A stretch of 64,000 nt of DNA from an uncultured Candidatus Saccharibacteria bacterium (GTDB lineage: Bacteria > Patescibacteriota > Saccharimonadia > Saccharimonadales > Saccharimonadaceae), in contig CALIJG010000020.1 of assembly GCA_938018005.1 (NCBI GenBank), positions 1-64,000 on the forward strand. The letters are read 5' to 3'. The notes beneath the pieces are model-generated. The model worked only from the letters and a program-made list of their open reading frames with translations. It searched no databases and was not told the origin of the DNA. The translations under genes and the position numbers were made by a program. How positions within the stretch are numbered: position 1 is the first letter of the stretch; each line of letters starts with the position of its first letter. Shown here in pieces: positions 46,291 to 55,467 of this stretch.

Positions 46291-47892
46291 ATGCAGCCAC
46301 AAGATTCGTCACGCACAACATCACGAGGGCATTCGTCGCAGAGCCGCGATGCACGGCTTAGTGAGGTGCGTGGGCAAATTGATGCGCTGTACAATACGTC
46401 GAACAGTAGCGGCAATACAAACCGCCCAACTATGCAGCCCATCATTGGTAATGCGCCGACTCGCCAGCCAGCACCCAGCACGAGCGCCAAGGCAGCTACT
46501 TTCTCAGTTCCAAACCTCGCGAGCAAACCAGCCAGCCATGCACCAGTAGTGCGGCACGCAGTAGGCGGCGTTCAGCACAGCCAGACAGCTTACCGTCCAG
46601 GTGCACAAGCGTGGCGTCAGAGTCAAGCGACTGCAACGTCAAATACCCACTCAGCACATATGGCTCGTGAGCGCGATATCTCATCTATTACGCCGCGCAG
46701 CCGCCCACAGGCGCACTACATTGGCACATCAGCGCAATCCCAACCCTCACCAACTCGCACAGCTGCTTCATCAACAGCTCACGCACAGCAGCAGCCCTCA
46801 TCTCAAGACAACCATACCGAGCAGCCAGCAACAAACACACATCAGCCGCAGCAATCAGACAGCCAGCGCCCTGCCGGTGCACCACGCCAGCCCACCGCCA
46901 ACCAAAAGGCCGCCTGGCAGCAATATCACAGCGCCTGGCAAAACTACTATCAGCAATATTATGAGCGCTACTACCTCGGCCAAGTCAAGAAGGCCGAGGA
47001 GCGCCTGGCTGAGCAAGCCAAAGCCCACGACGCCGATACGCCGAGTACCACCGCAGCCACCACTGATGAGCCAGAGGAGCTTACCCAGAGCCAAGCCATG
47101 GGCGACCTGCGCTCACGCTTGCTGAGCTCGATCCGCAACGGCGCAAACAAAGTCCGCCATAGCCGACACTTCATCCCTGCAGTAGCTGGTATTTCCGTCA
47201 TGGTATTATTCTTAGCGCTGCAGTACAATCGGGTCTTTTTCTCATACGTTGCGGCCTACACCTCACCAGGCGACCTTGATGCCCAGAGCTATATCATTAG
47301 CCCATACGACTCGACCAACGTTGGCCCAGACCCTAAGCTCATCATCCCCAAGATCGCCGTGGACGTGCCCATCGTGTGGGATGCCAATGCCGCCAGCCAA
47401 GCCTCGCTCAATGCCGCTATGGATAAGGGTGTGGTGTGGTTCAACATCCCTGGTGCCAATGCCAAACCTGGCGAGGTGGGGAACTTCGTCGTCTCGGGCC
47501 ACTCGAGCAACGACTGGCTCGATAATGGCAAGTACAAGTTTATCTTCGCGCGGCTCGAGCAAATGCAAAAGGGCGATAATATCTACGTCAATTACAACGG
47601 CAAGCGCTACACCTATACCGTCACTGGCTCACAAGTCGTCAAACCAACCGATGTGCACGCGCTGCAAACCAATGCCACCAAGCCAACTATGACGCTCGTC
47701 ACCTGTGTGCCGCTTGGTACCGACCTCAACCGCCTGCTCGTCACGGCCGAGCAAGTCAGCCCCGACCCATCCTCCGCCAAGAAAGAAGCATCTCAAACCA
47801 CTACCAACAGTGGCAGCAATAGCAAGAGCGCTATGCCAGGCAACTCACCAACCTTTGTCCAGCGGGTCGGCAACCTGTTTTCGGGGCGGTAA
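46291..47892 (+). CDS. sortase with long disordered N-terminal region (class E-like)
   Basis: A 533-residue protein. Residues ~1-290 are Gln/Thr/Ala/Ser/Pro-rich, presumably disordered and cytoplasmic, with a Y-rich helical part before the membrane helix at about 294-313. The extracellular sortase domain follows: His in V-S-G-H-S-S-N near 404, Cys in L-V-T-C-V-P-L-G near 472, Arg in N-R-L-L-V near 481. It should join LPxTG-type proteins, such as the one at 44318-45553, to the cell wall. The start at 46291 follows the shared promoter. Confidence 0.92.
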   Translation: MQPQDSSRTTSRGHSSQSRDARLSEVRGQIDALYNTSNSSGNTNRPTMQPIIGNAPTRQPAPSTSAKAATFSVPNLASKPASHAPVVRHAVGGVQHSQTAYRPGAQAWRQSQATATSNTHSAHMARERDISSITPRSRPQAHYIGTSAQSQPSPTRTAASSTAHAQQQPSSQDNHTEQPATNTHQPQQSDSQRPAGAPRQPTANQKAAWQQYHSAWQNYYQQYYERYYLGQVKKAEERLAEQAKAHDADTPSTTAATTDEPEELTQSQAMGDLRSRLLSSIRNGANKVRHSRHFIPAVAGISVMVLFLALQYNRVFFSYVAAYTSPGDLDAQSYIISPYDSTNVGPDPKLIIPKIAVDVPIVWDANAASQASLNAAMDKGVVWFNIPGANAKPGEVGNFVVSGHSSNDWLDNGKYKFIFARLEQMQKGDNIYVNYNGKRYTYTVTGSQVVKPTDVHALQTNATKPTMTLVTCVPLGTDLNRLLVTAEQVSPDPSSAKKEASQTTTNSGSNSKSAMPGNSPTFVQRVGNLFSGR

Positions 47893-48213
47893 GTTAACTT
47901 TATAAACCAGTGTGGCATCTACGCTTGAAAGTGCGATATTTCTCACTGGTTACTCTGGTAGTTGGTGTAGCAGTATATAAAGACGAGAAAGTATGTATGC
48001 TTTGCTCATGTTCATAGACGAAACAAGCAAGCGCACAGCCAGATGGCTACTAGCTATGTCAAGCATTGTATCCTCTTCATAGAATATGCAATGCCGAGTA
48101 GCTCGCCAATGAGCATACTCCTCATGTTTGTATAGTCGCAACTGGAATATTCAGCTTTCAGCAGCTCAAGCGGCAAGAGTTGATGCGGATGCAACAAATG
48201 GGCTCCTATCTCA

Positions 48214-48331
48214 CCAAACATAGCTCACTAAACTCGTGTCTCAATCTGATTGCAGTGCCATTCTATTGCACTCCCGGATTGAGTAATTAATCCGGTTTAG
48301 TTTGAGCATGGTTGGTGGGCTATGTTTTTGG
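48214..48331. repeat. large imperfect inverted repeat
   Basis: Nested pairing: CCAAA-CATAGC with GCTATG..TTTGG (outer), CTAAAC with GTTTAG (48228-48233, 48295-48300), CTCAATC with GATTGAG (48240-48246, 48277-48283), AGTGC with GCACT (48254-48258, 48268-48272). The ~118-nt hairpin fills most of a region (47893-48416) without a gene. It could be a processed RNA or a mobile-element remnant. Confidence 0.5.
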
Positions 48332-48416
48332 ATTATATAAGATAGATGAACAAGCGAATTATGTGCTTAGTATTCATCACAGTGTAGCAGGGGTAGCTGC
48401 ACGATCCTGATGATGA

Positions 48417-49886
48417 CTAGTCATTGACGATTTTCGTCTGGCGCAGTGCCACGCCGTCCTTCGTCTTGACAAAGCTATAGAGGTAGCGCTGGTTTTGTGA
48501 GAGGACAACAGGGAGATCGAGCGCCGAGGTAGTGATGCGCTGCTGGTTAGCACCATCAAAGTCATAGAGATGCACACCGCCGTGTGTGAAAGTGAAGTGG
48601 TAGCCATCAATCCAGTTAATATCGCGCGTCAGTGGCTGAGGGAGCTTGATGGTGGATGACTTAAGTAGCTCGAGGTCGTATGTCATGAGGCTCGCATCGT
48701 TATACACACAGACGAAGCGGTGTCCACCACGCGAGAAATCGACATGGCTAATACCGCCTGGCATGCTGAGGCTGGCGACAGACTTGAGGCTGCTTGCCGT
48801 ACGCGAATCACTCGCGGCATGCGAGGTACTACTAAGAATCTCAGCCGTCTCACCATAGGCGATCACGTAGTATACTTTGTCGTAATATTTCTCGATACGG
48901 AAGTGTAGTGGAGCTACACCATCATCGGCATAGCTACGGACGGTGCGAGGCTTGGTGGTGCCAATAGTGAGGTAGCCAGCAGTGCGCTGCTTGCTGGTGT
49001 GGTCAAGCTTGGTCGTGTAGGTGATGGTAGTGTCGCTGTAGAGCGCAAACTCAGCCACATTACTAACGAGCGGACCTGTGATCGTCGTGTCACCGAGACT
49101 TGCTTGGCGCAGGTCGCCCTCGCCGGTGAGGACAAAGAGCTTGCGGCTGTCGCCCTGCGAGAATTTAGCAGCATCAACATCCACACCAAGCTGCCGCGTG
49201 ACATTCTCGAGCTTGTGGCTACCCTGCGTGTCGAGGACGAGCCACTCGGTTTTATCGCCATTGTAAGTGTGCTTGATTGTCACATAGCGGTTATCCTTAT
49301 CCCACGAGTCGAGGGTGAAGGTTTGGTGTTCGGTATTATCTGGCGCAGTGTAGTGCGCGCTGTCGAGTGTAATATTCGTCGTCTGCGGTTTGTCGCCACT
49401 GAGGTCGGCCAGAGTAACAGTAGGCTTATACACAGTAGGAGTGAAGGCAAGGTAACGATTATTACCTGAAGCAATAGCGCTTGACGCACCACTAGCAGTT
49501 ACGACATTCTTATGACTTGGGTTACTGGAGATGAGCCGAGCATAGTCGAGCCACAGCACGCTGCCGGCCTTCACATCCACCGTCTTGTGCCAATCGTGGT
49601 AGCCCTCACGCTGGATGGTAATATTACGCTGGCCCGCCGAGAGGGTAAGCTTGCTAGGTGTCTCGTTGCTGAGGCGGGTTTGGTCTACCGTCACTTGGGC
49701 ACCATCGGGGTGTGTGTCAAACTGCACCAGGCCGCCCTGCACGACCTTACCACTCGACCAATTAAGCCGGTACCCCTGTATTGCATAAGCAAAAATCACG
49801 ACGGTGAAGAGAACAGTCAGCACCATCATGCTATAAATCAATGTCAGATGGACGCGTTGGCGTCGCTTTCGTTGCTTCGTATCCAT
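48417..49886 (-). CDS. PEGA-domain membrane-anchored protein
   Basis: A 489-residue protein with a basic N-terminus, one membrane helix (about 15-38), then a PEGA-type domain (about 50-120; G-x-x-x-T-V-D-Q, then G-Y-H-D-W-x-K-T-V) and a long region with WD40/propeller-like repeats (about 140-489), facing outside. PEGA domains are envelope-interaction modules. TATAAT (minus strand, 49893-49898) lies 6 nt before the ATG (leaderless). Confidence 0.75.
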   Translation of the reverse strand: MDTKQRKRRQRVHLTLIYSMMVLTVLFTVVIFAYAIQGYRLNWSSGKVVQGGLVQFDTHPDGAQVTVDQTRLSNETPSKLTLSAGQRNITIQREGYHDWHKTVDVKAGSVLWLDYARLISSNPSHKNVVTASGASSAIASGNNRYLAFTPTVYKPTVTLADLSGDKPQTTNITLDSAHYTAPDNTEHQTFTLDSWDKDNRYVTIKHTYNGDKTEWLVLDTQGSHKLENVTRQLGVDVDAAKFSQGDSRKLFVLTGEGDLRQASLGDTTITGPLVSNVAEFALYSDTTITYTTKLDHTSKQRTAGYLTIGTTKPRTVRSYADDGVAPLHFRIEKYYDKVYYVIAYGETAEILSSTSHAASDSRTASSLKSVASLSMPGGISHVDFSRGGHRFVCVYNDASLMTYDLELLKSSTIKLPQPLTRDINWIDGYHFTFTHGGVHLYDFDGANQQRITTSALDLPVVLSQNQRYLYSFVKTKDGVALRQTKIVND

Positions 49887-50070
49887 GACAACATTATACC
49901 ATGGCTGGAAAGAAGTAGGATGCGTTGCCTATCAAGCTCAACCTTGCAGCAGGCTCATGTATTTTATTTTGTCCCGAGGGATTTTATACAAAACAGCTCC
50001 CACCTCTTGCAAAACCCCTTATGCTTGGAGTATTATACGATCAAAGAGGGAACAAGGGGGATATACTATT

Positions 50071-51573
50071 ATGCGTCATACGACGGCCACACATGGTGGG
50101 CACGTGCCTAAGCAGGCAGCTGGGCAGGCTACCATTCATCAAGATATACAGAAGCCAGGGCAGCATCGCACAAGCAAATCAGAGCGGCAACCTGTACTAT
50201 ACGGGCCTGAGCTAAAGATCATTCATACCCCGCGCGCTCGCTCTACAGCAGTCAAGGTGGCTCAGAAGCATATCTCAGAAATCATCCCGGCAACCAAGGC
50301 AGTACAGACAACTCAGGCGGCCACAGCGACGCCGCAATCACTCGTAAAGAACCAGCCACGAGCATCTACGAAGGCCACTCAAACCACTCCGCCGCGCCCC
50401 GCGCACCAGCTGGCCACGCTCCATGCAGCCACGCCGCAAAAAACAACGGCACCACATCGCGCCGCAGCACCAACCACTCGCATTACGAAGCATCACCGGC
50501 CAGTGGCGATGCAGCCTATTGTGTCGTCTCGGCCCAGTACGCCGCGCCAGCTACGGAAGCGGCAACCTGTGACGGTCTCACCACTCTCAGCTCAGCTAGC
50601 ACCACCCTCATCGCCCCGTGCGCAAACCCCACACCGCACTGCTCAACAGACGTCCACCCAGCCTGGCGCGCCACGCAGTATGGATTTTGTATTCGTACCA
50701 TCAGAGATAGAACCACCCAGTGCCGCTCAGCGCCATAACACGCCACCGCCATCACAACTGGCACGTGTACTTGCCACCGAGCAAGCCGAGCAGACGCAAA
50801 CCCAGGCCACGCAACCAGCCATGCCGATCGGCATGCCCACGCTCAACCTTGCAGAGCTCGCTGCTCAGCCACTAGTGGCGCAGCCTTCCGGAGCGCCCCA
50901 GGGTGAGGTGTGGTGGCCACCAGCCGAGCCAGAGCTCACCACTACGGATAATATCCCCGTTGGCACACTGCCGCGCAGCGTTCTCACCGAGCAGAGTAAG
51001 AAGCCGGCAGCCGCGCCCAGATCCAAACATCGCAAGCTCTTCGCTAGTAAACGCCGCACCAACAAACCAACCACCAGCGTCGCACCGCCACCGGCTCGGC
51101 AGCCAGCGGCCCACCACTGGGGGAGGCACCTCAGCATTGCCGGGGCAATGGTGGCACTACTTGCCTTTGGCGGCTACCTAACGTACCACAACATGCCTGC
51201 CATTGCTACTCGTATGGCCGCCGCTCAGGCTGGCATTAATGCATCGTTCCCGTCGTATCAGCCGAGTGGCTATAGCCTGGCGGGCGGCATATCGCAGCAG
51301 CAGGGGAGTGTCTTGATGAAGTTCGCTGCCAACGCCGGCCCAGGCACCTTCACTCTCACGCAGAGCCGGTCTGATTGGGACTCTAGTGCTGTCCTGGCCA
51401 ACTACGTTTTGCCCAGCTTTGGCCGCAACTTCGCCACTACCACCAGCCGTGGCCTCACTATCTATAGTACCCACAACGCCGCCGCATGGGTCAATGGCGG
51501 CATCCTCTACACTATCAAGGGCAACGCACCTCTGTCGAGCGAGCAGGTGGAGCGGATTGCAGCGAGTATGTGA
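50071..51573 (+). CDS. Pro/Thr/Ala-rich membrane protein with DUF4367-like domain
   Basis: A 501-residue protein: residues ~1-350 low-complexity Pro/Thr/Ala/Gln/Lys and presumably cytoplasmic and disordered, one membrane helix at about 355-373, then a ~125-residue extracellular domain (Y-Q-P-S-G-Y-S-L, later A-W-V-N-G-G-I-L-Y-T-I-K-G-N) resembling DUF4367. AAGGGGG precedes the ATG at 50071, so that start is used rather than the upstream frame limit 49885. Its domain order (disordered inside, helix, small outer domain) is like that of the sortase. Confidence 0.65.
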   Translation: MRHTTATHGGHVPKQAAGQATIHQDIQKPGQHRTSKSERQPVLYGPELKIIHTPRARSTAVKVAQKHISEIIPATKAVQTTQAATATPQSLVKNQPRASTKATQTTPPRPAHQLATLHAATPQKTTAPHRAAAPTTRITKHHRPVAMQPIVSSRPSTPRQLRKRQPVTVSPLSAQLAPPSSPRAQTPHRTAQQTSTQPGAPRSMDFVFVPSEIEPPSAAQRHNTPPPSQLARVLATEQAEQTQTQATQPAMPIGMPTLNLAELAAQPLVAQPSGAPQGEVWWPPAEPELTTTDNIPVGTLPRSVLTEQSKKPAAAPRSKHRKLFASKRRTNKPTTSVAPPPARQPAAHHWGRHLSIAGAMVALLAFGGYLTYHNMPAIATRMAAAQAGINASFPSYQPSGYSLAGGISQQQGSVLMKFAANAGPGTFTLTQSRSDWDSSAVLANYVLPSFGRNFATTTSRGLTIYSTHNAAAWVNGGILYTIKGNAPLSSEQVERIAASM

Positions 51574-51600
51574 ATCTCATTTTGAGAAGCATCATCTCTT

Positions 51601-51723
51601 CTTCATCCCCCATCGCTCCCTCCTCAGGAACGCTATAAGGGTCGATATTCACTGGATATCGACCTCTTGCGCTGGGCTGAAAACAGATTATTACAATCTG
51701 TTTTCACACTCCATCGGATGAAG
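51601..51723 (+). repeat. structured repeat element, copy A
   Basis: ~123 nt. An 8-pair outer stem CTTCATCC / GGATGAAG (51601-51608, 51716-51723) encloses a GGTCGATAT / ATATCGACC hairpin (about 51640-51665) and an AAAACAGATT / AATCTGTTTT hairpin (about 51680-51704). Its interior from ATCGCTC to GGATGAAG is found again in reverse orientation at 55229-55344. It lies about 70 nt upstream of gltX, in the same direction. Confidence 0.65.
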
Positions 51724-51796
51724 TGATGGGGAATGCAAGATACCACCAAAATTATGCTGTTCTTTGTCATGTGGTTCATCTGCTATACTTATCCAT

Positions 51797-53263
51797 ATGA
51801 GTAACGACACATCATCTGATACACCATCTTCGCATGCCACTACCATTCGCACCCGCTTTGCACCAAGCCCCACGGGGTATATCCATGTGGGTAATGTGCG
51901 CGCGGCGCTCTTTCCGTGGCTGCTTACACGTCAGCAGGGTGGAAAATTCGTCTTGCGTATTGAGGATACCGACCGCGCTCGCTTTGTATCTGGGGCAGAG
52001 GATCTGATTCTCGATACACTCGACTGGCTTGGGTTAGACTGGGACGAAGGCCCACGCGTTGGTGGTGAGGCTGGGCCGTACCATCAGTCGGAGCGCCTCG
52101 CCATCTACCACCGCTGGGCACAGAAGCTCATCGACAAAGGCCTCGCCTATGCCGACCCCTACACCCCAGAGGAAGTCCAAGGCTTTCGCGAGGAAGCTCG
52201 GGCTGCCAAGAAGGCCTTTCTATACCGCGACTATCGCCCGACCAATCCACCAGAGTGGGATGGCACCCAGCCACTGCGCTTTAAGGTAGCCGAGCCCCAG
52301 CGCTACACCTGGCACGACCCCGTGATGGGTGAGCTCTCTGCTGGGCCAGAAGCGCTCGATGACTTCATCCTCATCAAGGCCGATGGCTATCCCACATACA
52401 ACTTCGCTCACATTGTCGACGACGCCGAGATGGGCATTACCCACGTCATCCGCGGGCTGGAATATATCTCCAGCATTCCACGCTACCTCAGCCTATACGA
52501 TGCGCTAGAGCTTGAGCCACCAGTACTGGCCTGCCTACCACACATCATGGCACCCGATGGCAAGAAAAAGCTCGGCAAGCGTGATGGTGCCAAGAGCGTC
52601 ACCGACTACCGCACCGATGGTATTTTGCCCGAGGCAATGCTCAACTTCCTCGCCTCGCTGGGCTGGAATGATGGCACCGAGCAAGAGATCTTTAGCAAGG
52701 AGGAGCTGATCGAGAAATTCAGCCTCGAGCGCGTCCAGCGCAGTGGTGCCCGCTTCGACGAAAAGCGCCTCCTGTGGATGAACGGCCAATGGATCCGCCG
52801 CTTATCGCTCGATGACCTCTACGGGCGGGTCGAGCACTACTGGCCAGCCAGTGCCGCTAGCGCCGACGAATCGTACAAAAAACAAGTGCTTGCTCTGGTG
52901 CAAGACCGTCTCAAGACCTTGGCCGAGCTGCCAATGCTGAGCCGCTACTTCTTCGAAGAGCCCACTATCAACGAAGAGCTCATTACCACCAACAAACCAC
53001 TGCGCAAGCTGACGGATGAACAGCGCCGAGAGCTCCTTGCTACGGCCCATGCCGCCCTAGCTCGGCAGCGCACATGGACGTCAAGCGCTATCCAAGACAC
53101 TCTCAACCAGCTCCTCGAGACCACTGGCCACAAGCCTGGCGTGCTCTTTAGCCTCATCCGCATTGCCACCACCTGGGCGTCCTTTAGCCCCCAGCTGAAT
53201 GACACGCTGGCATTACTTGGCAAGGAGCGAACGCTGGCGCGAATCGAGCAGTATCTTGGGTAA
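51797..53263 (+). CDS. gltX: glutamyl-tRNA synthetase
   Basis: A 488-residue class I synthetase: A-P-S-P-T-G-Y-I-H-V-G-N (HIGH-equivalent) near 20-31, and K-K-L-G-K-R (KMSKS-equivalent) near 257. Charges tRNA-Glu, and in genomes without GlnRS also tRNA-Gln before amidation. TATACT at 51784-51789 ends 7 nt before the ATG, so this start is preferred over the frame-limit TTG at 51764 (leaderless). Confidence 0.97.
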   Translation: MSNDTSSDTPSSHATTIRTRFAPSPTGYIHVGNVRAALFPWLLTRQQGGKFVLRIEDTDRARFVSGAEDLILDTLDWLGLDWDEGPRVGGEAGPYHQSERLAIYHRWAQKLIDKGLAYADPYTPEEVQGFREEARAAKKAFLYRDYRPTNPPEWDGTQPLRFKVAEPQRYTWHDPVMGELSAGPEALDDFILIKADGYPTYNFAHIVDDAEMGITHVIRGLEYISSIPRYLSLYDALELEPPVLACLPHIMAPDGKKKLGKRDGAKSVTDYRTDGILPEAMLNFLASLGWNDGTEQEIFSKEELIEKFSLERVQRSGARFDEKRLLWMNGQWIRRLSLDDLYGRVEHYWPASAASADESYKKQVLALVQDRLKTLAELPMLSRYFFEEPTINEELITTNKPLRKLTDEQRRELLATAHAALARQRTWTSSAIQDTLNQLLETTGHKPGVLFSLIRIATTWASFSPQLNDTLALLGKERTLARIEQYLG

Positions 53264-53281
53264 TAACACGCTCCACATCAC

Positions 53282-53314
53282 ACAAAAAGCCGGCTCTCCC
53301 AGCCGGTTTTTTTG
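53282..53314 (+). terminator. terminator after gltX
   Basis: GCCGGCT pairs with AGCCGG, preceded by A5 and followed by T7. Confidence 0.8.
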
Positions 53315-53363
53315 TGAACAAATAATTGCGTCATGAGCAAAAAATAATAGCAACAACAGGGGT

Positions 53364-53481
53364 AGGGGAGCTGCCCGCGAATACACAATGGTACTCAAGC
53401 GGGCAGCCCCGGTGGATAGAAGGGCCATGCCTATGTTATTCCATAGGCCGGCGTGAGGCTTGACGTGGGTCAAGCCTTTTT
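53364..53481 (+). ncRNA. candidate small RNA with three hairpins
   Basis: A long stem GGGG-GCTGCCCGC / GCGGGCAGC-CCC (53364-53377 with 53398-53409), a GCCTATG / CATAGGC hairpin (about 53427-53446) and a terminator AGGCTTGAC / GTCAAGCCT plus T6 (53455-53481), whose T-tract is on the plus strand. It overlaps the 3' end of the convergent gene. No clear promoter was found, so it might instead be a 3'-UTR structure of the gltX transcript or a processed RNA. Confidence 0.4.
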
Positions 53482-54429
53482 TGGTTCCTTGCTGGGCTCA
53501 GTTTCCGTCGGTGAGCCAGTGTCTGCCTCCAGCATCGCCTGAGACAGCGATCCCCATCCAATAACCTCATCCTTGGTTTCACCAAGGATAAAGGGGAGAG
53601 AGGACACTCTCGAAGCGCGGTCAGCTTCAGCAGCCACCAGGGCTTCTCGCTCCTCACGAGAGCGGCGTAGCGCTTCCTCGGTCGCTTTGCGCTCGGCTTC
53701 AATACGCCACCGCTCTTTAGCGGCAGCGTAAGCAGCCTTAAGGCGGTCAATCTCGTCTTGTATATAGCCATACAAGACGTCGAAAGCACGACGCCGATAC
53801 TCCTCAGGTGAGGAGAGTTTGGCGCTATACTCCCTACCAATGAACTCTATGAGCTCTGGGTTGCGACGAACAACCAGAGTGACGGACTCACCATGGATAC
53901 TAACTACCTCAGTATTGATCCTACCAACAGATACTTCAGCCCCAGCCTCCAAACTCTTACGAGCATTCTGAGAGAGGCCAGATTGAAGTAACCATCGTAT
54001 ACACCGGACAACTGGGTAGTTGAAATCTATGATTTGAATCTCGTTCTCGAATTGCTGGTGCCTCGTCCTGTATCGTTGCCAGTTGCTGATCATAGAGCGG
54101 ATATAGTACCCAGTCATAAGAACAGCCGGAACGACAAGAAGTATCAACCCTGATAGCGACCACGATGATGCGCATCCACTGATACCAGCAGCCAGTGCTG
54201 TTGCTGTGGCTTTGCGAGCGTCTGAAAGCGCTGCAACTCGTGGTTCGTCGACATACTCATGCCAATCAACTTCACCGTCACTCCATGCCCAATGAAGAGC
54301 GAACGAAAATCTCTCCTCGTCGCTCACACCTTCCACCCATGAGGCTTTATCAGCGTGACGGCTGTAGTCACCGCAACCAGTCGACTCTCCGTCTACATAG
54401 AGTCTACCGCAATGAATCTCAAGGAACAT
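53470..54429 (-). CDS. membrane protein with cytoplasmic coiled coil, phase-variable promoter
   Basis: A 319-residue protein. One or two hydrophobic segments at about 79-113 separate an N-terminal domain with several Cys/Trp from a larger C-terminal domain with a charged Ala/Arg/Glu coiled coil (about 225-275). No family recognised. GGGGAAGAG precedes the ATG. Its promoter has a (TA) repeat spacer (54471-54500). Confidence 0.65.
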   Translation of the reverse strand: MFLEIHCGRLYVDGESTGCGDYSRHADKASWVEGVSDEERFSFALHWAWSDGEVDWHEYVDEPRVAALSDARKATATALAAGISGCASSWSLSGLILLVVPAVLMTGYYIRSMISNWQRYRTRHQQFENEIQIIDFNYPVVRCIRWLLQSGLSQNARKSLEAGAEVSVGRINTEVVSIHGESVTLVVRRNPELIEFIGREYSAKLSSPEEYRRRAFDVLYGYIQDEIDRLKAAYAAAKERWRIEAERKATEEALRRSREEREALVAAEADRASRVSSLPFILGETKDEVIGWGSLSQAMLEADTGSPTETEPSKEPKKA

Positions 54430-54470
54430 ATTCTCTTCCCCTTTCTATCTGTAGAGAGAATATGAAAGAA

Positions 54471-54500
54471 ATTATATATATATATATATATATCTGTCAA
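54471..54500 (-). promoter_or_regulatory. promoter with a TA-repeat spacer
   Basis: On the minus strand TTGACA (54495-54500) and TATAAT (54471-54476) are separated by 18 nt composed almost only of TA units (the TA tract runs 54473-54492, about ten units). Gain or loss of a unit would change the spacing by 2 nt. This is the same layout as the Haemophilus hif pilus promoters, where such slippage switches expression. Confidence 0.75.
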
Positions 54501-54692
54501 GGCCCTATTGCTGCGTTATTTACAACGATACAGAGGCAGCAGCTCACTGTCGTCTCAAAATATCATGCTATTTGCTGGTATGGTAGCAGTCTGGCTGCGA
54601 TGGGCGCTTTGCTATCCTTGCTAAGCGATGCTCGCGCCACGAGAGGGAATACCGCGCAATTACTCCGCTGGAGGTACGTCGCCCAGCCAGAC

Positions 54693-55010
54693 CTATGGCG
54701 CCTGCTCCATACCGCTCACGGAGTCCGCGCCATTAATTATCTTGCGCGCAACAGGGGAGGCGAATATTTCAACACCCTGCGGGCCCGAACCAATCCCCAG
54801 GCTACCCTTGACGGCGGCATCTGTCATAGCTCTCATGACATTAGCCGATGGCTGACGCACCTCTTCTCGCACCTGCCCCACACGCCAATCTCCGCCGCTC
54901 GCTTGTTGTGGCGATTGAGGTGATTGAGCTTCGTCAGTCTGTCGTGATGGTGGTATAGTGCTGCTGTCTCTACCATTATCTGTACTGTCTCTCTCGTGTC
55001 GTCGTGTCAT
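54693..55010 (-). CDS. small hydrophilic protein
   Basis: A 105-residue, mostly disordered protein rich in Arg/Gln/Ser at the start, without membrane segment. TGAGGAA lies just upstream of the ATG at 55010 and a -10 TACAAT (minus strand, about 55043-55048) further upstream, which supports expression. Function unknown. Confidence 0.5.
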   Translation of the reverse strand: MTRRHERDSTDNGRDSSTIPPSRQTDEAQSPQSPQQASGGDWRVGQVREEVRQPSANVMRAMTDAAVKGSLGIGSGPQGVEIFASPVARKIINGADSVSGMEQAP

Positions 55011-55228
55011 ATTTCCTCACCCAAATTATCGTTAATGGTTATTCATTGTAGGCTATTTTTGCGGATTTGCCAAGGGGTTTGTTGGGTAATTGATCGCATT
55101 GCGCTTCTTGTGGCGAAACTGTTAGTGTCTCCTCGTTACTTCACTTTAGGCGATATGCAAAGGCTCACTCTCCGAATCTGAATGTCAAAACCTTCCTTCT
55201 TCACGTTCAGCTCGCATCGCCTCCTATA

Positions 55229-55344
55229 CTTCATCCGATGGAGTATGAAAATCCGCTACAATAACGGATTGACAGCCCTGGCGTCAAGAAGTCGATGCCA
55301 GGGAGATATCGACCCTTATAGCGCTCTATCGGAGAGAGCGATAG
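55229..55344 (-). repeat. structured repeat element, copy B (reverse of copy A)
   Basis: The minus strand reads ATCGCTCTCTCC...CGCTATAAGGGTCGATAT...ATCGAC...CATCGGATGAAG, collinear with copy A at 51601-51723. The conserved blocks are the CGCTATAAGGGTCGATAT region, a following hairpin region, and the CTCCATCGGATGAAG end. It lies about 220 nt upstream of the 105-residue gene on the same strand. Confidence 0.65.
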
Positions 55345-55467
55345 GGCAGTGGAATATGAGGAATGGTGAGCGTTGCAGGATGTAGATATTCTCGAGGTAC
55401 ACCAACTACACATCAATGCAAAAATCCCCAGCTCATCGCTATCCGCTCATGGTATAATGGCCATAAG

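Noticed and set aside
54195..54923. A 242-codon plus-strand frame
   Set aside because: It overlaps two minus-strand genes with better start signals, contains a TA-repeat-encoded run of Ile-Tyr, and has unlike-protein composition.
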